A stretch of 64,000 nucleotides of DNA from Lentimicrobiaceae bacterium. Lineage in GTDB: Bacteria; Bacteroidota; Bacteroidia; Bacteroidales; JAGONC01. A program made the translations under genes and the position numbers. Each line of letters starts with the position of its first letter. Position 1 is the first letter of the stretch. This document shows positions 57,436 to 64,000 of the stretch, one piece after another. The DNA is taken from NCBI GenBank assembly GCA_017993235.1, contig JAGONC010000003.1:1-64000 (forward strand), read 5' to 3'. The notes beneath the pieces are model-generated. The model was not told where the DNA came from and ran no database searches. It saw only the letters and a list, made by a program, of their open reading frames with translations.

Positions 57436-58719
57436 CTATGAGGATGTTACCATCCCCACTCCCACCGTATTATTGGATCCTTCGTCGATCAGGATCAGCG
57501 ATCCGGTCTTTCTGTTTCGTTTGTACGGATCGACCAGGAGAGGCTGTGTGGTACGGAGGGAAATACATGCGATTTCGTTCAATGTCACATTTTTGTCCTC
57601 ATGGTTTTTATTCAGGTTATTGACATTGACTTTATAAAGAACATCCTTTATGATGCACCTGACCTCTTTGGTGGTGTGTTTCACGGCGTATTTTCCATTG
57701 AGCTGCAGTGGCCGTTCGCTCATCCAGCAAACCATAGCGGTGATATCCTGGGTAATGGAGGGTAAATTGTCTTCCCTGACAAACATATCACCCCGGCTGA
57801 TGTCGATATCATCTTTTATCCGAATGGTCACTGACATCGGAGGGTATGCCATATCCAATTTCTTTTTGAAAAAGTCGATGGACTCAATGGTGGTAATCAG
57901 CTGCTGGGGCAGAACCATGATTTTGTCCCCCTTGTGGAATATTCCCCCATCCACCCTCCCGGCATATCCCCTGTAATCCGGATGTGCTGCTGACTGGGGC
58001 CGGATCACATACTGAACGGGGAAACGGGGATCCATCATATTATAATCACTGGCAATGTCGATGGTTTCGAGGATATGCATCAGCGTACCGCCCTTGTACC
58101 AGTCCATACGGGAGGAAGGTTCCACCACGTTGTCACCCATCAGCGCACTGATGGGGACAAAGCGAATGTCGTGTGTATCCAGTTTTTGGGAAAAGATGAT
58201 GAATTCATTCCTGATCATTTCGTAGACATCCTGGCTGAATTCCACCAGGTCCATTTTGTTGATGCAGATGATCAGGTGTTTGATCTCCAGCAGAGTGGCA
58301 ATGTAAGAATGGCGGTAGGTTTGTTCGGTCACTCCGTTGCGCGCATCGATCAGGATGATGGCTGCATTTGCGGTTGAGGCTCCGGTAACCATATTACGGG
58401 TGTACTGCACATGGCCCGGAGTATCGGCGATGATGAACTTGCGTTTTGGTGTGGCAAAATAGCGGTAGGCTACATCAATGGTGATACCCTGTTCACGCTC
58501 GGCCCTTAGCCCATCGGTCAGCAATGCCAGATCAACCCGCTCATTTCCCCTGCGAATGCTGGCTCTTTTGACTGCTTCCAGCTGGTCTTCAAAAATGGAT
58601 TTACTGTCGTAGAGAAGTCTTCCGATCAGGGTGCTTTTACCGTCGTCGACACTACCTGCGGTGGTAAACCGAAGCAGTTGCATGTCAAGGTACCCTTTGC
58701 TTGAAAACTTTTCTTCCAT
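57436..58719 (-). CDS. cysN: Sulfate adenylyltransferase subunit 1 (GTPase)
   Basis: With CysD it makes adenylyl sulfate (APS) from sulfate and ATP, driven by GTP hydrolysis. The 427-residue product has the G1 motif AGSVDDGKSTLIGRLLYD, G3 ADTPGHVQYT, and G4 INKMDLVEF, and the following EF-Tu-like beta domains. It lacks a fused CysC domain, which is encoded separately here. It follows cysD by 25 bp. Confidence 0.96.
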   Translation of the reverse strand: MEEKFSSKGYLDMQLLRFTTAGSVDDGKSTLIGRLLYDSKSIFEDQLEAVKRASIRRGNERVDLALLTDGLRAEREQGITIDVAYRYFATPKRKFIIADTPGHVQYTRNMVTGASTANAAIILIDARNGVTEQTYRHSYIATLLEIKHLIICINKMDLVEFSQDVYEMIRNEFIIFSQKLDTHDIRFVPISALMGDNVVEPSSRMDWYKGGTLMHILETIDIASDYNMMDPRFPVQYVIRPQSAAHPDYRGYAGRVDGGIFHKGDKIMVLPQQLITTIESIDFFKKKLDMAYPPMSVTIRIKDDIDISRGDMFVREDNLPSITQDITAMVCWMSERPLQLNGKYAVKHTTKEVRCIIKDVLYKVNVNNLNKNHEDKNVTLNEIACISLRTTQPLLVDPYKRNRKTGSLILIDEGSNNTVGVGMVTSS

Positions 58720-58744
58720 TGGATCGTGATTTTACGGTCTGCCG

Positions 58745-59650
58745 TTAAAAATATCCTTCCCTTTTGCGGTCTTCCATTGCTGCTTCCGAACGCAGGTCAT
58801 CATAGCGGCTTCCTCTTTCGGTGACGCGCGTGGCTGCAATTTCCTGGATGATATCTTCCAGCGTGTTTGCCGTCGAAAGGCTCAGGCCTGTGCAGGTGAT
58901 ATCCCCGACCGTGCGACACCTGACGGTTTTCATCTCCACTTTTTCGTCGGGTTTGAGTTTCATGAACGGAGCATAGGCCAGCCAGACTCCGTCACGGTAA
59001 AAGACTTCCCGGGTATGGGTGTAGTACAGACTGGGCAGTTCTATGCTCTCCATATAGATGTATTGCCAGATATCCATTTCGGTCCAGTTGCTGATGGGAA
59101 ACACCCTGAAATGTTCTCCGATGTGTTTTTTCCCGTTAAAAATGTTCCACAGCTCGGGTCGCTGGTTTTTCGGATCCCATTGCCCGAATTCGTCCCGGTG
59201 CGAGAAAAAACGCTCCTTTGCGCGGGCTTTTTCTTCATCACGTCGACCGCCGCCAATGGCAGCATCAAATTTATGTTCAGCGATGGTATCGAGCAGTGTG
59301 GTGGTTTGCAGTACATTACGGCTGGCGCTGTAACCGGTTTCTTCCACAACACGGCCTTTGTCAATGGATTCCTGGACAGAGCCCACTACCAGGCGAGCTC
59401 CGATTTTACGTACAAGGTCATCCCGGAAATCAAGCGCCTCCTGAAAATTATGTCCGGTATCAATATGTAATAATGGAAAAGGGATCAGGGAGGGGTAAAA
59501 TGCTTTGCGGGCCAGATGAACCAGGACGATTGAATCTTTTCCTCCGGAAAACAGCAGGCATGGACGCTCAAACTGAGCAGCCACCTCCCGCATGACATAG
59601 ACAGACTCGGATTCAAGTTCCCGCAAGTGGTTCAAATGGTATTTCTTCAT
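58745..59650 (-). CDS. cysD: Sulfate adenylyltransferase subunit 2
   Basis: The catalytic subunit of ATP sulfurylase. The 301-residue product has the PP-loop LLFSGGKDSIVLVHLARKAF, DTGHNFQEALDFRD, and the family end MEDRKREGYF. It lies 19 bp after cysC. Confidence 0.97.
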   Translation of the reverse strand: MKKYHLNHLRELESESVYVMREVAAQFERPCLLFSGGKDSIVLVHLARKAFYPSLIPFPLLHIDTGHNFQEALDFRDDLVRKIGARLVVGSVQESIDKGRVVEETGYSASRNVLQTTTLLDTIAEHKFDAAIGGGRRDEEKARAKERFFSHRDEFGQWDPKNQRPELWNIFNGKKHIGEHFRVFPISNWTEMDIWQYIYMESIELPSLYYTHTREVFYRDGVWLAYAPFMKLKPDEKVEMKTVRCRTVGDITCTGLSLSTANTLEDIIQEIAATRVTERGSRYDDLRSEAAMEDRKREGYF

Positions 59651-59669
59651 AGGTTCGTCTTTTCATCCA

Positions 59670-60335
59670 TTAACGGCCATTCCTGATCCAGGGCAGAACA
59701 AAGTCCAGTAATTGCTGGGAAGATTCTTTCACGGTCAGTTGATCGGTCCGGATTTCAAGATTGCAGTTTGCGGGAGCTTCAAATGGTGAGTCGATACCTG
59801 TAAAATCACTGATCTTACCGTTTCGGGCCAGCTTGTATAATCCTTTTACATCCCGTTGTTCGCAGATTTCCAGTGGAGCATTGACATAGATCTCCAGGAA
59901 ATCCTCCGGGCCGATGATCTTCCTTGCCATCGCCCTGATCTCACGGGTTGGGGAAATGAAGCAGCTGATCACAATGATCCCGCAATGTAAGAACAGCTTT
60001 GACACCTCAGCGATCCTGCGGATGTTCTCACGGCGGTCTTCATCGCTGAATGACAGGTTAGCATTGATCCCACTACGGATGTTGTCACCGTCGAGCATTT
60101 GTGTGAGATAACCCATGGAGAAAAGTTCCTTTTCAAGGTAACTTCCCAGGGTGGTTTTGCCCGAACCCGAGAGCCCTGTCAGCCAGATGACCCTTGACCG
60201 CTGTTTAAGGTACGTTTCTTTGTCCGACCGTTGAATGATTTTATGGAATTCCGGAAATATACTCCCGGACTCCTGAATGGAATTCTCCCTTGCGTTCTTC
60301 ATATCTCCAGCCATAATGTCTGCAACCTTTACCAT
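59670..60335 (-). CDS. cysC: Adenylyl-sulfate kinase
   Basis: Phosphorylates APS to PAPS, the donor for sulfation. The 221-residue product has the Walker A segment LTGLSGSGKTTLGSYLE, MLDGDNIRSGIN, and the ISPTREIR and IYVNAPLEICEQRD segments. The first 30 residues before the domain are not conserved, so the exact start is uncertain. It heads the cysC-cysD-cysN operon. No PAPS or APS reductase or sulfite reductase is in view. Confidence 0.95.
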   Translation of the reverse strand: MVKVADIMAGDMKNARENSIQESGSIFPEFHKIIQRSDKETYLKQRSRVIWLTGLSGSGKTTLGSYLEKELFSMGYLTQMLDGDNIRSGINANLSFSDEDRRENIRRIAEVSKLFLHCGIIVISCFISPTREIRAMARKIIGPEDFLEIYVNAPLEICEQRDVKGLYKLARNGKISDFTGIDSPFEAPANCNLEIRTDQLTVKESSQQLLDFVLPWIRNGR

Positions 60336-60435
60336 ATGCCCTTATTCCCCAGGCAGGGTTGCAAAAGTAATGATTTTTTCATAATCAAGGGATTAATCTT
60401 CATTGCGCATCATGACATCCAGATACCCGCTTGAT

Positions 60436-61785
60436 TTATCCGGAGGATTCCTGCTCCGTCACCACCTCGCCCATCAGGGTAGCGGAGGTGCATCCCGTAA
60501 CGGTCACCTTTACTAAATTCCCTGGAAGAAAGTGAAGGGCAGGGAAAACAATGACCTTATTCTGGCTGTTCCGCCCCGACAGTTGGTGAGCTGACTTCCT
60601 GGAACGTCCTTCGACCAGCACCTCGAAAATTTTACCCCTATCTTTTTGATTGCTTTGGAGCGACAGATTTTGCTGGAGCTGGATGATTTCATTCAGGCGA
60701 CGGCTCTTAACCGCTTCAGGAACGTCGTCGCGGAATTTTTCGGCCGCAGGGGTGCCGGGTCTTTCGGAGTATTTGAACATGAAGGCAAAGTCGAAAGCAG
60801 CTTCTTTCATCAGTGAAAGGGTTTGCTGGTGATCTTCTTCCGTTTCACCGCAAAAACCGGCAATAATGTCGGTTGAAATGGAACCATCGGGTATGTGTTT
60901 CCTGATCATTCGGATCCGGTCCATGTACCACTCCCGCGTATATTTCCGGTTCATTCGTTTCAGCACCGGATTGCTACCGGATTGTACCGGCAGGTGGATC
61001 GATCTGCAAACATTCCGTGAGGATGCAATCAGGGATATCAATTCATCCGAAAGGTCTTTGGGGTGGGAGGTGGCAAACCGGATCCGCAGGTGCTGATCCA
61101 CCTCCGCCACTCTTTCCAGCAGGCGGGGAAAGTTCAGGATTCGGTCATTTTCTTTCCAGGTGTATGAATTGACATTCTGTCCCAGCAGGGTGACTTCGCG
61201 GTATCCCTGTTCCACCAGATCAGTGACTTCACGGATGATGGATTCAGGATCGCGACTGCGTTCGGTTCCCCGCGTAAACGGCACAACACAATAGGCACAA
61301 AAATTCCCGCATCCCCGCATGATCGAAAGGAATGCACTCACTCGGTTGCTTGCCAGCCGCACCGGCCGGATATCCGCATACGTTTCTTCCATGGATAACA
61401 GTACATCCACCGCCCTTTGCCCGCTGCCCACCGACTGGAGCAGTTCGGGAATGTGGCGATATGCATCAGGTCCGATCAGCATGTCGATCAGGGGCTCCTC
61501 TTCCATAAATGACTCCCGCAGCCGTTCCGCCATACATCCCAGCACCCCGATGACCAGCGATGGTCTTTTCTTTTTCCATACGCTGAGCTCCTTTAACCGC
61601 CGCCTGACCCGCTGCTCGGCATGCTCCCGGATCGAACAGGTATTGATGAAGATCACATCTGCTCCGCCAGGATCATTCGTCATTTCATATCCGCTTCCGA
61701 GCATCAGCGACCCCACAATTTCACTGTCCGAGAAGTTCATCTGGCACCCATAGGTCTCAATATAGAGTTTTTTCTTTTGCGACAC
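60436..61785 (-). CDS. miaB: tRNA-2-methylthio-N6-dimethylallyladenosine synthase
   Basis: Radical SAM enzyme that adds a methylthio group to i6A37 of tRNAs. The 449-residue product has the UPF0004 domain with three Cys (ETYGCQMNFSDSE, NTCSIREHAE, GVLGCMAERL), the radical SAM cluster CGNFCAYC, and the C-terminal TRAM domain (VEGRSRKSAHQLSGRNSQNKVIVF). A TAATTTTG-like -7 box on the minus strand at 61848-61841 would serve as promoter. Confidence 0.95.
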   Translation of the reverse strand: MSQKKKLYIETYGCQMNFSDSEIVGSLMLGSGYEMTNDPGGADVIFINTCSIREHAEQRVRRRLKELSVWKKKRPSLVIGVLGCMAERLRESFMEEEPLIDMLIGPDAYRHIPELLQSVGSGQRAVDVLLSMEETYADIRPVRLASNRVSAFLSIMRGCGNFCAYCVVPFTRGTERSRDPESIIREVTDLVEQGYREVTLLGQNVNSYTWKENDRILNFPRLLERVAEVDQHLRIRFATSHPKDLSDELISLIASSRNVCRSIHLPVQSGSNPVLKRMNRKYTREWYMDRIRMIRKHIPDGSISTDIIAGFCGETEEDHQQTLSLMKEAAFDFAFMFKYSERPGTPAAEKFRDDVPEAVKSRRLNEIIQLQQNLSLQSNQKDRGKIFEVLVEGRSRKSAHQLSGRNSQNKVIVFPALHFLPGNLVKVTVTGCTSATLMGEVVTEQESSG

Positions 61786-61922
61786 GCTGCGGGTTGGGTT
61801 TGGATATAATTATAAATCAATAGTTTATGAAAAAGGACTGCAAAATTAATAAAAATACAGGAAAGTTTTGCCCTCAAACAGGGTCACAAATTACCCTTTT
61901 CCGGATTAATCAATAAAAATTA

Positions 61923-61930
61923 TAATTTTG
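61923..61930 (+). promoter_or_regulatory. TAATTTTG -7 element of topA
   Basis: A consensus -7 box lies 26 bp before the topA ATG, with only a weak -33 element. In the same gap, the miaB -7 box faces the other way at 61841-61848. Confidence 0.5.
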
Positions 61931-61955
61931 CCACGTTTTTCAAAAAACCAGGAAG

Positions 61956-64000
61956 ATGACTAAAAATCTTGTCATTGTCGAATCTCCTGCAAAAGCCAAA
62001 ACGATTGGGGGTTTTCTCGGAAAGGACTTTCTGGTCAAGTCGAGTTTCGGTCATGTGAGGGATCTGTCGAAGAAAAACCTGAGTGTTAATATTGAGAAGG
62101 ATTTTCTTCCGTACTATGAGATTACCCCGGATAAGGTCAGGGTTGTCAATGAATTGAAAAAGCTTGCAAAAGAGGCAGAAATCGTATGGCTTGCCTCTGA
62201 TGAGGACCGGGAGGGAGAGGCTATTTCATGGCACCTTGTGGAGACCTTGCACCTGGAAGAGGAGAAAGTGAAGCGGATTGCCTTCCATGAAATCACCCGG
62301 ACTGCCATCACAGAAGCCATCCGGAATCCCCGCGGTATTGATATGAACCTGGTGGATGCCCAGCAGGCACGTCGGGTGCTGGATCGCCTGGTCGGCTTTG
62401 AGCTTTCCCCGATCCTCTGGAAAAAAGTAAAACCTGCCCTTTCGGCCGGACGGGTACAGTCGGTTGCCGTACGACTGATTGTGGAAAGGGAAGAAGAGAT
62501 CAAAGCCTTTTCCACCACAACTTCTTTTAAGGTCACTGCCAATTTTAATATCAACGCCCCCCAGGGAATGGTTGTGCTTCAGGCTGAACTGCCACAGCGT
62601 TTCGACACCAGGCAGCAAGCCGTTCAGTTCCTTGAAAAATGCAAGGATGCATCCTTCCGGGTGGGAGATATTGAAACCAGGCCGTTTACGAAATCTCCTG
62701 CTCCTCCTTTTACCACCTCCACTCTTCAGCAGGAATCCAGCCGCAAGCTTGGACTCTCTGTGGCGAGTACCATGCGTGTTGCACAACAATTGTACGAGGC
62801 AGGGAAGATCACCTATATGCGTACCGATTCCGTGAATCTTTCCTCACTGGCACTGGCCGCAGCCCGGGATGTGATCACATCCTCCTATGGTAAGGAATAC
62901 GTTAAAACCCGCCAGTACACAACACGTACCAAAGGAGCTCAGGAAGCCCATGAGGCCATCCGCCCCACGTATCTGGATCAGCCAACCATTGAAGGGGATA
63001 CTGCGGAGAAAAAACTGTACGAGCTGATCTGGAAACGGACCATCGCCTCCCAGATGAGCGATGCCCTTACGGAGAAAACCTTGGTGACCATCGATATCTC
63101 CACCACCACTGAAAAATTCATCGCAAAAGGGGAAGTCATACGTTTTGACGGTTTCCTGAAGGTTTACCTTGAGTCACCGGATGATGAGAACGGGGAGGAT
63201 CAGAGCAGTATATTGCCGCCGCTGATGATCGGGCAGGAGCTGTTCTTGAAAGACATGACAGCCACCCAGCGATATTCGCAGCCTCCTGCACGTTATTCAG
63301 AGGCCACTCTGGTGAAAAAGCTTGAAGATCTGGGAATCGGAAGACCCTCAACCTATGCTCCCATCATTTCCACCATCCAGAAACGTGAATATGTCGAAAA
63401 AGGAGATAAAACCGGTGAATGGAGAAACTATGAGGTCATCACCCTGAAAAACGGGATTTTCCATGAAGAGGTGAAGAAGGAGAAATTTGGCTTTACAAAG
63501 GGCAAACTGGTACCTACCGATATTGGTTCGCTGGTGAACAGTTTTTTGGTCCGGCATTTCATCAATATCATGGATTATCATTTTACGGCCAGGGTGGAGA
63601 AGGATTTCGATGAAATTGCACAGGGGAAGAAGGTATGGAACGAAATGATCAAAGAATTCTACGGACCATTTCACGAAAAGGTTGAAAATACCCTGAACAG
63701 CAGTGAAAAGGTGAAGGGGGAAAAGCTGCTGGGGATCGATCCGGTGACCGGTAAAAATGTATATGTGAAACTGGGGAAATACGGACCGATCGCCCAGCTG
63801 GGGGAAACGGATAATTCAGTCAAACCCAGATTTTCCCGGTTGAAAAAAGATCAGAGTCTGGATACCCTGACCCTTGTGGAGGCCCTGTCGCTGTTTAAAC
63901 TTCCCCGTGAGCTTGGAGAATTTGAGGACAGCGGGATCATCGTCGGATTGGGAAGATTTGGCCCCTATATCAGGCACAGAAACAGCTATTATTCCCTGGA
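61956..64000 (+). CDS. topA: DNA topoisomerase I, N-terminal part (partial)
   Basis: The gene runs off the window; 681 codons are visible with no stop. It relaxes negative supercoils. The Toprim domain opens TKNLVIVESPAKAKTIGGFL and has SDEDREGEAISWHL; the active-site Tyr lies in KITYMRTDSVNLS; PALSAGRVQSVAVRLIVERE is the conserved strand-passage segment. The ATG at 61956 is preceded by GGAAG, one of few Shine-Dalgarno-like sites here. Later residues (GIGRPSTYAPII) are also conserved. Confidence 0.96.
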   Translation, partial: MTKNLVIVESPAKAKTIGGFLGKDFLVKSSFGHVRDLSKKNLSVNIEKDFLPYYEITPDKVRVVNELKKLAKEAEIVWLASDEDREGEAISWHLVETLHLEEEKVKRIAFHEITRTAITEAIRNPRGIDMNLVDAQQARRVLDRLVGFELSPILWKKVKPALSAGRVQSVAVRLIVEREEEIKAFSTTTSFKVTANFNINAPQGMVVLQAELPQRFDTRQQAVQFLEKCKDASFRVGDIETRPFTKSPAPPFTTSTLQQESSRKLGLSVASTMRVAQQLYEAGKITYMRTDSVNLSSLALAAARDVITSSYGKEYVKTRQYTTRTKGAQEAHEAIRPTYLDQPTIEGDTAEKKLYELIWKRTIASQMSDALTEKTLVTIDISTTTEKFIAKGEVIRFDGFLKVYLESPDDENGEDQSSILPPLMIGQELFLKDMTATQRYSQPPARYSEATLVKKLEDLGIGRPSTYAPIISTIQKREYVEKGDKTGEWRNYEVITLKNGIFHEEVKKEKFGFTKGKLVPTDIGSLVNSFLVRHFINIMDYHFTARVEKDFDEIAQGKKVWNEMIKEFYGPFHEKVENTLNSSEKVKGEKLLGIDPVTGKNVYVKLGKYGPIAQLGETDNSVKPRFSRLKKDQSLDTLTLVEALSLFKLPRELGEFEDSGIIVGLGRFGPYIRHRNSYYSL

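Overview
The window comes from a member of the Bacteroidota. Evidence: the promoters I can read have the Bacteroidetes form TTTG-N18-20-TAnnTTTG and lie upstream of genes that lack Shine-Dalgarno sequences; there is a GldH gliding lipoprotein, secreted proteins with type IX secretion (T9SS) C-terminal signals, an LptC/TPR/coaX cluster, a hybrid two-component propeller kinase and a viroplasmin-type RNase HI. Most of it looks like chromosomal backbone of an environmental or anaerobic lineage. I cannot place it below phylum with confidence.

Layout. 1-1905: 3' part of a type ISP restriction-modification enzyme. 2024-2096: tRNA-Phe. 2234-7546: coaX, outer-membrane protein, two tandem TPR paralogues and lptC in one overlapping operon. 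7599-14189: elbB, umuC, an SRAP protein, a LuxE-like enzyme, a lipoprotein, an ECF sigma/anti-sigma pair, a small membrane protein and thpR. 14390-14463: tRNA-Ala, whose 3' end is the insertion site of a 9.3 kb element (14443-23734). 24054-28026: propeller sensor kinase and LytTR regulator. 28713-31504: yceD-like/rpmF/plsX/fabH. 31625-37487: PHP phosphatase, MORN protein, and an ECF sigma / anti-sigma-TonB fusion / VIT-VWA-TonB locus. 37654-43808: YihY, RNase R, fused peptide ABC ATPase, ComF. 43940-54678: mostly cell-surface and secreted proteins, with ribF, gldH and RNase HI between them, ending in a short sortable peptide plus exosortase. 54654-61785: coiled-coil membrane protein, C69 peptidase, cysC-cysD-cysN sulfate activation and miaB. 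61956-64000: 5' part of topA.

The most interesting region is the element in tRNA-Ala. It carries a tyrosine integrase, an excisionase/AlpA-like HTH protein, an SF3 (P4/D5-type) helicase without a primase domain, an inverted array of GGTGAA iterons that may be its origin, a putative small-terminase-like protein, and a single large tail-hub-like protein with an embedded carbohydrate-binding-like domain. There are no capsid, portal or large-terminase genes. The order int-alpA-rep-terS resembles Gram-negative phage-inducible islands, so I propose a phage satellite. Four GTGTCA-N3-TGACAC palindromes and a possible ~90-nt sRNA suggest its control circuit.

A second genome-wide theme is a set of short, wobbling word repeats and palindromes at gene ends, especially at convergent junctions. 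Several families occur twice within this window, and some extend into coding sequence. They look like a dispersed repeat system with possible terminator function.
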